In this document: positions 33,618 through 42,570 of the stretch, in pieces
How positions within the stretch are numbered: position 1 is the first letter of the stretch
Layout of the letters: the number at the start of each line of letters is the position of its first letter
Assembly: GCA_035260545.1 (NCBI GenBank)
Contig: DATFUZ010000025.1
Span: 1 to 64,000 of the forward strand
DNA length: 64,000 nt
Origin: DATDDB01 sp035260545
GTDB taxonomy: Bacteria > Pseudomonadota > Gammaproteobacteria > Burkholderiales > Gallionellaceae
Reading direction: 5' to 3'
The notes under the pieces: generated by a model
Seen by the model: only the letters and a program-made list of their open reading frames with translations
What the model was told of the DNA's origin: nothing
The model's database searches: none
Program-made: the position numbers and the translations under genes

Positions 33618-34613
33618 ATGCAACAGGTAATGCTGAAACCCGATACTTACGATTGCACGCTGTCCATCGTTATCCCCGTCTACCGCAGCGCCGCCATCCT
33701 GCCGCAACTGGTGGCGCAAATCGACGGCGAGATGGAGAAGGAAGGACTGGCCGGCCGGTTCGAGCTGCTGCTGGTCAACGACTGCAGCCCGGATGACAGT
33801 TGGCAGGTGATCCGCGCCCTGGCCCAGGCCCATCCCTTTGTCCGCGGCATCACGCTGCGCCGCAACACCGGCCAGCACAACGCCATCATGGCGGGCCTGC
33901 ACCATGTGCACGGCCAGTACGTCATCATGATGGATGATGACCTGCAGCATCCGCCCAGCGCCGTTGCCGACATTCTGCGCGCGTTATCGTCCGGCTATGA
34001 CGTGTGCTATACGAATTACGTGAACCGGCAGCATGCCGCCTGGAAGAAAGTCGGCAGCCGCTTCAACGACTGGATGGCCACACTGCTGCTGGGCAAGCCC
34101 AAAGGTCTCTATCTGTCCTCGTTCAAGGGCATACGGCGCGAGATCGCCGAGGAAATCATTCACTATAACGGGCCATACACCTACATAGACGGACTGATGC
34201 TGGACGTGACGCGCTCCATTACCACCGTGGACATCCAGCACCAGGAGCGCCAGGAGGGGGAAAGCAATTACACCTTGCGCAAGCTGGTCGGCCTGTGGAT
34301 GAAGATGGCCACCAGCTTTTCCGTGTTTCCGCTGCGTTTGGCCACCTACGGGGGCTTCGCGCTTTCGGCCATCGCCATGCTGATGATTCTGCTGGTGGTC
34401 GCAGAGAAGATGCGCCACCCGGAATGGCCGGCGGGCTGGGCTTCGCTCATCGCCACCATGCTGTTCATCGGCGGCATCCAGACCCTGTGCATCGGCATGA
34501 TAGGCGAATACCTCGGCCGCACCTACCTCAAGCTCAACGGCAAGCCGCAGTTTGTCATAGGCGCCACCACATGGAGCGCCGGAACCGCCCCGGCGGCATC
34601 TCCCCGAGAATGA
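33618..34613 (+). CDS. ArnC/GtrB-like polyprenyl-phosphate glycosyltransferase
   Basis: This 331-residue GT2 enzyme has a cytoplasmic GT-A domain (about 15-230), with VNDCSPDDS and the metal-binding MMDDDLQHPP. Two C-terminal membrane helices follow (about 245-268 and 277-300). That is the layout of ArnC, GtrB and dolichol-phosphate mannose synthase, which load a sugar on undecaprenyl phosphate. It pairs naturally with the ArnT-like enzyme encoded divergently. Substrate unknown. Confidence 0.89.
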   Translation: MQQVMLKPDTYDCTLSIVIPVYRSAAILPQLVAQIDGEMEKEGLAGRFELLLVNDCSPDDSWQVIRALAQAHPFVRGITLRRNTGQHNAIMAGLHHVHGQYVIMMDDDLQHPPSAVADILRALSSGYDVCYTNYVNRQHAAWKKVGSRFNDWMATLLLGKPKGLYLSSFKGIRREIAEEIIHYNGPYTYIDGLMLDVTRSITTVDIQHQERQEGESNYTLRKLVGLWMKMATSFSVFPLRLATYGGFALSAIAMLMILLVVAEKMRHPEWPAGWASLIATMLFIGGIQTLCIGMIGEYLGRTYLKLNGKPQFVIGATTWSAGTAPAASPRE

Positions 34614-34742
34614 GCTTGCAAACCGGGCGCGCGTCGGGATTACAATGAGCGCCGGGGCATCTACCGGAACCCATTTCCCGGAAGCCATCTCCCGGATGTG
34701 CCCGAACGGACACGGTATTTTGCATGCCGTAGAGGAGGCGCA

Positions 34743-35294
34743 ATGAAAAAATCTCATGTTTTGGCCGCAACTGTAATGGCATTCGGGCTAGGCGCTGGCG
34801 CCGCGCACGCAGAGCCGAAGTCCGGCCTGGGCGTGAACGCCGGCCTGGTGGCAAGCCGCATGAACGATCCGGTTGCCGGCAGCTACCAGAGCAGCGGCCT
34901 CAGCCTGGGACTGGACTACCAGTTCGCGGTCTCCAACAGCCTGTCCATCAACCCGTTTCTCATGACCTCGGTGGAGCCCGCCAGCGGCACCGCAATCGCC
35001 GCCGGCACCCACGCGACGCATGGCCTGCTGGGGCTGGAATTGCGCTACTGGATGGGTGCAGCCTTTGTCGGCGGCCACCTCTTTACCCAGTCCGAGGCGC
35101 TTTCCGTCACCAACGGCAATGTCACCACCAGCACCAATGCCAACGGCGGCGGGCTGGGGCTGGTGGGCGGCTGGGAGGACCCCAACAGCGGTCTGTATGT
35201 GATGGGCCAGCTCGACGGCGGCCGGGTACATTACCCGGCATCCACCACCAAGGTGTCGGAATTGCGGCTGAGCATAGGCTATCGCTGGAAATAG
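34743..35294 (+). CDS. Small outer-membrane beta-barrel protein
   Basis: This 183-residue protein has a clear signal peptide (MKKSHVLAATVMAFGLGAGAAHA), then alternating hydrophobic/polar strands (SSGLSLGLDYQFAV, GLLGLELRYWMGAAFVGGHLF, ELRLSIGYRWK) and an aromatic C-terminal region as in OmpW/OmpX-type eight-stranded barrels. A strong GAGGAGG ribosome site precedes the ATG at 34743. Not assigned to a named family. Confidence 0.78.
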   Translation: MKKSHVLAATVMAFGLGAGAAHAEPKSGLGVNAGLVASRMNDPVAGSYQSSGLSLGLDYQFAVSNSLSINPFLMTSVEPASGTAIAAGTHATHGLLGLELRYWMGAAFVGGHLFTQSEALSVTNGNVTTSTNANGGGLGLVGGWEDPNSGLYVMGQLDGGRVHYPASTTKVSELRLSIGYRWK

Positions 35295-35355
35295 GGCGCG
35301 GCGCGCCCCGGCGCAGGAAGGGATACAGCCGGGGCGGCGGGCATAGCCCGCGGTC

Positions 35356-36651
35356 TTATTGCTTTCTGAACAGTGCGGATTGGGCGTGGGCCTGCAGGCC
35401 CTCGCCGAAGGCCAGTTCCGCGGCGATGCCGCCGAGCGTCTGCGCACCCTGTTCGGAAACCTGGATCAGGCTGCTGCGCTTCTGGAAGTCGTACACCCCC
35501 AGCGGCGAGGAAAAGCGTGCGGTGCCGGAGGTTGGCAGGACGTGATTCGGCCCCGCGCAGTAGTCACCCAGCGACTCCGAGGTATAGCGGCCCATGAAGA
35601 TGGCGCCGGCATGGCGTATCCTGGGCAGCCAGGCCACGGGGTCTTCCACGGAGAGCTCGAGGTGTTCCGGCGCGATGCGGTTGCCGATGACGCAGGCCTC
35701 GTTCATGTCGGCGACGGTGATCAGCGCGCCGCGGTTCTCCAGCGCGGTGCGGATGATGTCCTTGCGCGGCATTTGCTCCAGCAGCTTGTCGGCGCTGGCC
35801 GCAACGGCGGCCGCGAAATCCGCATCCGGTGTCACCAGGATGGCCTGGGCCAGTTCGTCATGCTCAGCCTGGGAGAACAGGTCCATTGCGATCCAGTCCG
35901 GATCGGTCTTGCCGTCGCAGATCACCAGGATCTCGGACGGACCTGCCACCATGTCGATGCCGCACACGCCGAACACGCGGCGCTTGGCGGAAGCCACATA
36001 GGCATTGCCGGGACCGACGATCTTGTCCACGCGCGGAATGGTGTCCGTGCCATAGGCCAGCGCGGCGATTGCCTGCGCGCCGCCGACGGTGAACACGCGG
36101 TCCGCGCCGCACAGATGGGCCGCCGCCAGCACCAGCGGGTTTTTCACCCCGTCCGGCGTGGGCACCACCATGATGAGCTCCCGCACGCCCGCAACCTTGG
36201 CCGGCAGCGCGTTCATCAGCACGGAGGAAGGATAGGCCGCCTTGCCGCCCGGCACATAAAGCCCGACGCGATCCAGCGCCGTCACCTTCTGGCCGAGAAT
36301 GGTGCCGTCGTCCTCGGTGTAGCTCCAGGAGTCCATGCGCTGTTTTTCATGGTAGGCGGTCACCCGCTTCGCGGCCTTTTCCAGCGCGGTCTTCTGGGCT
36401 TCCGGCAGGCCGTCGAAGGCCGCCTTGAGTTCTGCCTGGGGCAGCTCGAGCGCAGCGGCATTTTCGACATCGAGGCGGTCGAAGCGCCGCGTGTATTCGA
36501 GCAGCGCAGCATCGCCCCGCTGCCGCACGTCGGCGAGTATAGCGGCGACCGTGGATTCTATCTTTTCGTCGGCGGTCGCCTCGAACGCCAGCAGCGCGTC
36601 GAGCTGCGCGTTGAAATCGGCCTGTTTGGTCGAAAGCTGCCTGATCTTCAT
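35356..36651 (-). CDS. hisD: Histidinol dehydrogenase
   Basis: HisD performs the last two oxidations of histidine synthesis, histidinol to histidine, with NAD and zinc. The 431-residue enzyme shows the family pattern (YVPGGKAAYPSSVLMNALPAKVAGV, DMVAGPSEILVICD and the DLFSQAEHDELAQAIL region with zinc ligands). Full length. It follows hisG by 17 bases, the usual betaproteobacterial order. Confidence 0.97.
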   Translation of the reverse strand: MKIRQLSTKQADFNAQLDALLAFEATADEKIESTVAAILADVRQRGDAALLEYTRRFDRLDVENAAALELPQAELKAAFDGLPEAQKTALEKAAKRVTAYHEKQRMDSWSYTEDDGTILGQKVTALDRVGLYVPGGKAAYPSSVLMNALPAKVAGVRELIMVVPTPDGVKNPLVLAAAHLCGADRVFTVGGAQAIAALAYGTDTIPRVDKIVGPGNAYVASAKRRVFGVCGIDMVAGPSEILVICDGKTDPDWIAMDLFSQAEHDELAQAILVTPDADFAAAVAASADKLLEQMPRKDIIRTALENRGALITVADMNEACVIGNRIAPEHLELSVEDPVAWLPRIRHAGAIFMGRYTSESLGDYCAGPNHVLPTSGTARFSSPLGVYDFQKRSSLIQVSEQGAQTLGGIAAELAFGEGLQAHAQSALFRKQ

Positions 36652-36668
36652 GTCTGTCCCTTACCGCC

Positions 36669-37310
36669 CTATGCCTTGATTGCACCGGCAAACGCATCCA
36701 GCATCGGCTGGATGGCGTCGCGCTTCAGCTTCAGCGCGGCCTGGTTCACCACCAGCCGCGACGAGATGTCCGAAATATGCTCCACCGCCCTTAGGTTGTT
36801 GGCCTTGAGGGTCCCGCCGCTGCTCACGAGGTCCACGATGGCATCCGACAGACCCACCAGCGGCGCCAGCTCCATCGAGCCATACAGCTTGATCAGGTCC
36901 ACATGCACGCCCTTCGCGGCAAAATGCTCCCGCGCGGCCTGCACATACTTGGTCGCCACGCGCAGGCGCGCGCCCTGCTTCACCGCGGATTCGTAATCGA
37001 AATCGTTGGGCACGGCCACCATCATGCGGCAGCGCGCAATATTCAGGTCCAGCGGCTGGTACAACCCGGTGCCGCCATGCTCATTCAGCACATCCTTGCC
37101 GGCCACGCCGAGATCGGCCGCGCCGTACTGAACATAGGTCGGCACATCCGACGCGCGCACGATGATCAGCCTGACATCTGCCCGGTTGGTCGGCAGAATG
37201 AGCTTGCGCGACGATTCCGGATCCTCCAGCGGCGTAATGCCGGCGGCCGCCAGCAGCGGCAGGGTTTCCTCGAAGATGCGGCCCTTGGAGAGCGCGATGG
37301 TGATGGTCAT
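36669..37310 (-). CDS. hisG: ATP phosphoribosyltransferase, short form
   Basis: HisG catalyses the first step of histidine synthesis, ATP plus PRPP to phosphoribosyl-ATP. At 213 residues it is the short form, lacking the C-terminal histidine-sensing domain. Short HisG needs the HisRS-like regulator HisZ, which is not in this window. Motifs include ITIALSKGRIFEETLP and ELAPLVGLSDAIVDLVSSGGTLKANNL. The ATG at 37310 was preferred over a TTG at 37322. Confidence 0.96.
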   Translation of the reverse strand: MTITIALSKGRIFEETLPLLAAAGITPLEDPESSRKLILPTNRADVRLIIVRASDVPTYVQYGAADLGVAGKDVLNEHGGTGLYQPLDLNIARCRMMVAVPNDFDYESAVKQGARLRVATKYVQAAREHFAAKGVHVDLIKLYGSMELAPLVGLSDAIVDLVSSGGTLKANNLRAVEHISDISSRLVVNQAALKLKRDAIQPMLDAFAGAIKA

Positions 37311-37397
37311 TCGATCCTGCAATCCGGCTTAAAGGTCGGTATTTTATCCTTAAAACGCGCGGCGCAGAAGGCCGTGCGCGCGAGTCGCGCGGCCCTG

Positions 37398-38252
37398 CTA
37401 CAACGCCGCGACCGCGTTCCTCAGGATCCCTCTGATATCGCGCTGGCGCATGATCTCGAAGCCCCTGTTCTCCAGCTCGATTCTGGCTGCGTCGTCGGCG
37501 AGCAGGCGCAGGCACTCGGCGGCCACGCGATCGGTGGGACAGAAATCGACGGCGCCTTTCATGTCCGCCTCTATCTTGGAATTCGGGGAATAATCGGATA
37601 CCACAGCCTTGGAATTGGCCAGCAGATACGAAACCCGCGGCACCTCGAATACTGAGAATTCCGGATACTGGTTGATATTCAGTACAATTTTCGAATTGGC
37701 GATCATCCTGTCCCGCGAGTCTCCATACAGTCCATGGACATATACGGCCTTTATGAGGTTCACGCAGAGGTCATGGAAAACCTGCAGCCGGGGCCCGGCA
37801 ACGCCGCCATAGAACAGCACATCGATTTCCTGGTCTTGCGGTTTTTCGATGCGTGTGAGGATGGGCGCATAGCCGACGGGAACATGAGCCGGCGGCCTCG
37901 CGGGATTGAGCTTTTCCCAAGTGGGAATATTGTATTCGCTGTAGTCCCATATCTGGAAATGCTCGCCACAGTATTTCATGCTGTCGCGCATTTCCGCGGG
38001 ATCAAGCCCGGCTGCCTGCTCCAGGTTGTAGACGATGGTATTGGCCGGCAGCGCCCGCAGGGTTTCCAGCGGCAGCATCTGCGCGCCGAACACGATGTTG
38101 ACAGCGGTGGAACTGAACCCGTTGACCGCAAAGGAGGTCTGGAAACCCAGTTGATTCAGCCCCCACTGGAACGTTTGGAGGATTTCGTTAAAGCCCTGAA
38201 AGATGTGGAGCCGCGGGTCAGGGACGATGAGGGCAATGTGAACAGTTTTCAT
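37398..38252 (-). CDS. Glycosyltransferase-like protein of unknown role
   Basis: The 284-residue cytosolic protein has the look of a GT-B-fold glycosyltransferase related to CgeB/GT1. An N-terminal Rossmann-like part contains NTIVYNLEQ, the middle has VGYAPILTRI...IDVLFYGG, and the C-terminal part has ADMKGAVDFCP. It has no signal peptide and no DxD. It lies between murA and hisG, genes that are directly adjacent in many relatives, and its codon usage seems a little less GC-rich than that of its neighbours, so it may be an insertion. Function and substrate unknown. Confidence 0.6.
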   Translation of the reverse strand: MKTVHIALIVPDPRLHIFQGFNEILQTFQWGLNQLGFQTSFAVNGFSSTAVNIVFGAQMLPLETLRALPANTIVYNLEQAAGLDPAEMRDSMKYCGEHFQIWDYSEYNIPTWEKLNPARPPAHVPVGYAPILTRIEKPQDQEIDVLFYGGVAGPRLQVFHDLCVNLIKAVYVHGLYGDSRDRMIANSKIVLNINQYPEFSVFEVPRVSYLLANSKAVVSDYSPNSKIEADMKGAVDFCPTDRVAAECLRLLADDAARIELENRGFEIMRQRDIRGILRNAVAAL

Positions 38253-38375
38253 CTTCGGCCAAGTGGATTACGAATGCGCATGTGTGGCAACCCTCCACGC
38301 ACCGATGGTCGCAACAGATTGCGATATTCGATGCCATCGAAATCTTGGCGGGTCGGCGTCCCTCTAGCCGCCCCA

Positions 38376-39644
38376 CTATTTCAGCCGGCGTATATTAGCA
38401 CCGAGGCCCTCGAGCTTGGTCTCGATATGATCGTAGCCGCGATCAAGGTGGTAGATGCGGTCGATCACCGTCTCGCCCTGCGCCACCAGCCCTGCGATCA
38501 CCAGGCAGGCCGAGGCGCGCAGGTCGGTCGCCATGACGGTGGCGCCTTCAAGCGCTTGCACTCCGCGCACCATGCAGGTGTTGCCTTCGACGTCGATCTG
38601 GGCGCCCAGGCGGATCAGTTCCTGCACGTGCATGAAGCGATTCTCGAAGATGGTTTCGACGACCATGGAGCTGCCTTCGGCCACGGCGTTGAGCGCCATG
38701 AATTGCGCCTGCATGTCGGTGGGGAAGGCGGGATGGGGTGCGGTGCGCACGTTGACGGCCTTGGGGCGCCCGCCCATTTCGAGGTGAATGCGGTCGTCAT
38801 CGACGCTGATGCGCGCACCGGCCTCGGCGAGCTTTTCCAGCACGGTTTCAAGGATGTCGGCGCGGGCGCCGGTGAGCGTGACGCTGCCGCCGGTGGCGGC
38901 CGCCGCCACGAGATAGGTGCCGGCCTCGATGCGGTCCGGCATGATGCGATGGCCTGCGCCATGCAGACTTTCGACTCCGGCAATCGTGATGGTGTCCGTG
39001 CCGTCGCCACTGATATTGGCGCCCATGGCGCGGAGGCAGTTGGCAAGGTCCACCACCTCGGGCTCGCGCGCGGCGTTCTCCAGCACAGTCACGCCGTCGG
39101 CAAGCGCCGCGGCCATCATCAGGTTTTCGGTGCCGGTCACGCTGACGATGTCGAAGAAGATCCGCGCCCCTTTCAGACGCCCGGTGCCGCCATTCTTCGG
39201 AACAACGGCATGGATGTAGCCGTGCTCGATATGAATCTCCGCGCCCATGGCCTGCAGGCCCTTGATGTGCAGGTCCACCGGCCGGGACCCGATGGCGCAG
39301 CCTCCGGGCAGCGAGACGCGCGCCTCGCCGAAACGCGCCACCAGCGGCCCCAGCACCAGCACCGCCGCGCGCATGGTCTTCACCATGTCGTAAGGGGCTT
39401 CCCACTTGCTGATCCGGTCGCCCTGGAAGCGGATTTCGCCGGGGGCGAGTTCCGCCTTGACGCCCATCTGCTCCAGCAGTTTGCGCATGGTGACGACGTC
39501 ATGCAGCTCGGGCATGTTGGTCAGATGCAGCGTGCCGGAAGTGAGCAGGCTCGCGCACATGATGGGCAACGCCGCATTCTTGGCGCCCGAGACGCGGACT
39601 TCCCCCTTGAGCGGCGTGCCGCCGATTATTGCCAGTTTTTGCAT
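38376..39644 (-). CDS. murA: UDP-GlcNAc 1-carboxyvinyltransferase
   Basis: MurA transfers enolpyruvate from PEP to UDP-GlcNAc, the first committed step of peptidoglycan synthesis and the target of fosfomycin. The 422-residue protein shows the catalytic Cys loop LPGGCAIGSRPVDLH (Cys present, so fosfomycin-sensitive type) and the N-terminal GGTPLKGEVRVSGAKNAALPI. Full length. It is preceded by bolA, 25 bases upstream in the same unit. Confidence 0.97.
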   Translation of the reverse strand: MQKLAIIGGTPLKGEVRVSGAKNAALPIMCASLLTSGTLHLTNMPELHDVVTMRKLLEQMGVKAELAPGEIRFQGDRISKWEAPYDMVKTMRAAVLVLGPLVARFGEARVSLPGGCAIGSRPVDLHIKGLQAMGAEIHIEHGYIHAVVPKNGGTGRLKGARIFFDIVSVTGTENLMMAAALADGVTVLENAAREPEVVDLANCLRAMGANISGDGTDTITIAGVESLHGAGHRIMPDRIEAGTYLVAAAATGGSVTLTGARADILETVLEKLAEAGARISVDDDRIHLEMGGRPKAVNVRTAPHPAFPTDMQAQFMALNAVAEGSSMVVETIFENRFMHVQELIRLGAQIDVEGNTCMVRGVQALEGATVMATDLRASACLVIAGLVAQGETVIDRIYHLDRGYDHIETKLEGLGANIRRLK

Positions 39645-39669
39645 TTTTTTGAGGCGTCAGCGCATGCGG

Positions 39670-39909
39670 CTAACGACTGTTCTCCCATTCCTGCGGCGTA
39701 AAAGTCTTGATGGAGAGCGCGTGAATCTCCTCGCGCATCCGTTCACCCAGCGTCTGGTAGACGCGCTGGTGGCGTTGTACCCGGCTCATGCCCGCGAACT
39801 CCTCGCTCACCACCACCGCGTAGAAATGCTGCCCATCCCCCTCGACAGTGAGATAGGAACTGGCCATGCCCTGCTCTATGTTTTGCCGGATGCTCTCTGG
39901 AGTCACCAT
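39670..39909 (-). CDS. BolA/IbaG family protein
   Basis: This 79-residue BolA-like protein includes YLTVEGDGQHFYAVVVSEEFAGMSRVQRHQRVY, the class II KH-like fold with the invariant His. IbaG proteins pair with monothiol glutaredoxins in iron-sulphur trafficking and lie next to murA in many proteobacteria, as here. The ATG at 39909 follows GGAGA. A TTG two codons earlier is unlikely. Confidence 0.93.
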   Translation of the reverse strand: MVTPESIRQNIEQGMASSYLTVEGDGQHFYAVVVSEEFAGMSRVQRHQRVYQTLGERMREEIHALSIKTFTPQEWENSR

Positions 39910-39930
39910 ATTCAATCTCCTTTTGTGCCG

Positions 39931-40689
39931 CTAGATGCGCAATTTATAACCCGACCGCAGCAGGCCGAGGGTGAGGAGCGTGATCGCGGCAAGACTTGCA
40001 CCCACCACCGCCAGGCCCAGCCAGGGCGAAACGTCAGAGACGCCGAAGAAGCCGTAGCGAAATCCGTCTATCATATAAAAAAACGGGTTAAAACGCGACA
40101 GCCCCTGCCAGAAGGGCGGCAGCGAGTGAATGGAGTAGAACACGCCCGACAGGAACGTCAGCGGGACGATGATGAAATTCTGGAATCCGGCCAACTGGTC
40201 GAACTTCTCCGACCAGATCCCCGCGATCATCCCCAGCGCGCCGAGCAGGGCGCTGCCCAGCACAGCAAACAGCACAATCCACTGCAGATGATCGACCGGC
40301 GGCACCGCGAACCACATCGCGGCCACCAGCACCCCCGCTCCCACCACGAGGCCGCGAACTACCGAGGCGAGCACGTAGGCGGCAAAGAATTCGCCATACG
40401 CGATCGGCGCGAGCAGCACGAAGACGATGTTGCCGGTGATCTTGGACTGGATCAGGCTGGAAGAACTGTTGGCGAATGCGTTCTGCAGCACGGCCATCAT
40501 CACCAGGCCGGGAATCAGGAACGCGGTGTAGCCCACGCCTGGATACACTTCCACGTGCCGCTCCAGCACATGGGAGAAGATCAGCAGGTACAGCAGCGAC
40601 GTGAGTACGGGTGCGAGCAGCGTCTGGAACGCGACCTTCTTCACACGCAGCACTTCCTTGTAGAACAGCGAATAGAATCCGGTCTTCAC
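39931..40689 (-). CDS. ABC-2 type exporter permease
   Basis: This 252-residue inner-membrane protein has six helices. The pattern LFYKEVLRVKKVAFQTLLAPVLTSLLYLLIF and the later FLSGVFYSIHSLPPFWQGLSRFNPFFYMIDGFRYGFFG match the YadH family of ABC-2 permeases. Its GTG start overlaps the stop of the ATPase gene by 4 bases, so the pair forms one exporter. Substrate unknown. Its place between mlaB and bolA is conserved in betaproteobacteria. Confidence 0.92.
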   Translation of the reverse strand: MKTGFYSLFYKEVLRVKKVAFQTLLAPVLTSLLYLLIFSHVLERHVEVYPGVGYTAFLIPGLVMMAVLQNAFANSSSSLIQSKITGNIVFVLLAPIAYGEFFAAYVLASVVRGLVVGAGVLVAAMWFAVPPVDHLQWIVLFAVLGSALLGALGMIAGIWSEKFDQLAGFQNFIIVPLTFLSGVFYSIHSLPPFWQGLSRFNPFFYMIDGFRYGFFGVSDVSPWLGLAVVGASLAAITLLTLGLLRSGYKLRI

Positions 40690-41582
40690 GATGCGGCCAC
40701 CACTTGCAGGAAGACGTCCTCGAGGTCGGCCTGCTCCACCACGAGTTCCTGGATCGCCAGGCCCGATGTGCGCAAGGCGGCCAGGACCTCCTCCAGGGCG
40801 CGGAATCCCGGCAGTGCAAGCACGTGCTCGCCGTCCGCCTGTTCCGACAGGTAGGGTTCAACGGCCGCCGGCAGGGGACCGGCCAGGCGCAGGCGCACCC
40901 GGCAGCCCGCCACGCGCCGGAGCAAGTTCTGCATGGTGTCGAGCGCGACGATGCTGCCGCGCTTCAGCATCGCAACGCGGTTGCACAAGGCTTGTGCCTC
41001 TTCGAGGTAATGGGTGGTCAACAGGACGGTGTGGCCCTCGTGGTTCAGGCGCTGGATGAAACGCCACAACCCCTGGCGCAATTCCACGTCCACCCCGGCG
41101 GTCGGCTCGTCCAGCACGATCACCGGCGGCTTGTGCACCAGCGCCTGCGCCACTAGCACGCGCCGCTTCATGCCGCCGGAGAGTTTGCGCATGTTGGTGT
41201 CGGCCTTGTCCGTCAGGTCGAGGTTGTGCATCACCTCCTCTATCCAGGCGTCGTTGTGGTTCAGGCCGAAATAGCCGGACTGCAGGCGCAGCGTTTCGCG
41301 CACGGTGAAGAAGGGATCGAACACCAGTTCCTGCGGCACCACGCCAAGCAGGCGGCGGCTGGCGCGATATTGGGTGACCACGTCGCGGCCCAGGATGGAC
41401 AGGCGGCCGGCGTCCGGGCGGGCGAGCCCGGACAGGAGGTTGATAAGGGTGGTTTTGCCGGCCCCGTTGGGGCCAAGCAGCCCGAAAAATTCGCCCTCTT
41501 GGATGCTGAGGCTGACGTTGTCGAGCGCCTGCAAGCTGCCAAAGCGCTTGCAGACCCCGCTGACCTCCACTGCGTCCGCCAT
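40686..41582 (-). CDS. ABC exporter ATP-binding protein
   Basis: This 298-residue ATPase of the YadG type has Walker A GPNGAGKTTLIN, signature LSGGMKRRVLVAQAL and Walker B VIVLDEPTAGVD. The C-terminal 80 residues are the small extension of YadG/CcmA-like exporters. The ATG at 41582, about 20 bases after mlaB, gives MADAVEVSGVCKRFG. It works with the permease encoded next. The exported compound cannot be read from sequence. Confidence 0.92.
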   Translation of the reverse strand: MADAVEVSGVCKRFGSLQALDNVSLSIQEGEFFGLLGPNGAGKTTLINLLSGLARPDAGRLSILGRDVVTQYRASRRLLGVVPQELVFDPFFTVRETLRLQSGYFGLNHNDAWIEEVMHNLDLTDKADTNMRKLSGGMKRRVLVAQALVHKPPVIVLDEPTAGVDVELRQGLWRFIQRLNHEGHTVLLTTHYLEEAQALCNRVAMLKRGSIVALDTMQNLLRRVAGCRVRLRLAGPLPAAVEPYLSEQADGEHVLALPGFRALEEVLAALRTSGLAIQELVVEQADLEDVFLQVVAAS

Positions 41583-41602
41583 TGCCTCGATACCGGCGGG
41601 GG

Positions 41603-41890
41603 TCAGGCCGCAGCAGCGCCGCACATCGGCAGCAGGTCCGCCACGCCATACAGCCGCGCCAGGCTCATCAGGTTCTCCGGAATACTGTTAAAGCACAGTG
41701 TGATGTTGCGACGCTGGGCTTCGCGCAGCCAGGACAGCAACAGGCTGACCGCTGCGGAATCCACCGCCTCCACCGCGGACAGATCGACCACCAGGCTGGA
41801 CCGGCCCTCGGGCAGACCGCGCTCGAACAGGGATTTGACGGTATTCAGCGTCAATGGCCCCGTCAGCCGCACCGCATCGTCGTCGCTCAC
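41603..41890 (-). CDS. mlaB: STAS-domain protein MlaB
   Basis: MlaB is the small cytoplasmic STAS subunit that stabilises the MlaF ATPase of the phospholipid transporter MlaFEDB. The 95-residue protein has the STAS core VVDLSAVEAVDSAAVSLLLSWLREA with the conserved Ser. The GTG start at 41890 overlaps the mlaC stop by 4 bases. Confidence 0.9.
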   Translation of the reverse strand: MSDDDAVRLTGPLTLNTVKSLFERGLPEGRSSLVVDLSAVEAVDSAAVSLLLSWLREAQRRNITLCFNSIPENLMSLARLYGVADLLPMCGAAAA

Positions 41891-42528
41891 CTCGATTCCG
41901 CTTTCTTCAAGGACTGGCCGACGTTCGCGCGGTTCTTGTCGGACAGGAACTTGATCAGGCCGTCGATGCCGCCCTGTTGCACCTGCTCCTGGAAGGTGCC
42001 GCGGTAGCTTGCAATCAGGCTGGCGCCCTCGATGGTGAGGTCGAACACCTTCCAGCCATCGGGCTTCCTTTCCATTTCATAGTTCACCGCGATGGCTGGT
42101 GATCCGGGCTTGGTAATCGAGGTGTCTACGGTCACCTCGTTATCGCTGTCGTCGCTCTTCAGCGGCGCCTTCACGTCCACGGCCTGGTTCTCGTAGCGCG
42201 AAAAGGCGGCCGTGTAGGTGCGCACCAGCAGGGTGCGGAACTGCGTGACCAGGGCGTCACGCTGCTCCGCAGTCGCCGTGCGCCACGGCCTGCCCACGGC
42301 CAGGCGGGTCATCTTCTCGAAATCGAAATGCGGCAGGATCTTGGCTTCCACCAAGGCCAGCAGCTTCTTCTGGTTGCCTCCGCGCAAGTCCTTGTCAGCC
42401 TTGACCGCCGCAATGACCTCGGCCGCGGTTTCGCGGATCAACTGGTCGGGCGCCTTCACGTCGGCGCGCGCGCTCAGCGCCGCCACCGACAAGGTCAATG
42501 CCAACAACATGCGTGTCGTGACTCTCAT
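41887..42528 (-). CDS. mlaC: Periplasmic phospholipid-binding protein MlaC
   Basis: MlaC shuttles phospholipids between the outer-membrane MlaA complex and the inner-membrane MlaFEDB transporter. The 213-residue protein has a signal peptide (RMLLALTLSVAALSARA) and the Ttg2 fold pattern (KILPHFDFEKMTRLAVGRPWRTATAEQR, GWKVFDLTIEGASLIASYRGTF). In many relatives an mlaA gene lies between mlaD and mlaC. Here only 42 bases separate them. Confidence 0.95.
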   Translation of the reverse strand: MRVTTRMLLALTLSVAALSARADVKAPDQLIRETAAEVIAAVKADKDLRGGNQKKLLALVEAKILPHFDFEKMTRLAVGRPWRTATAEQRDALVTQFRTLLVRTYTAAFSRYENQAVDVKAPLKSDDSDNEVTVDTSITKPGSPAIAVNYEMERKPDGWKVFDLTIEGASLIASYRGTFQEQVQQGGIDGLIKFLSDKNRANVGQSLKKAESR

Positions 42529-42570
42529 GATTTATCTCCTCACTTCCGTTCTTTCGTTCCGGCTGCCCGG

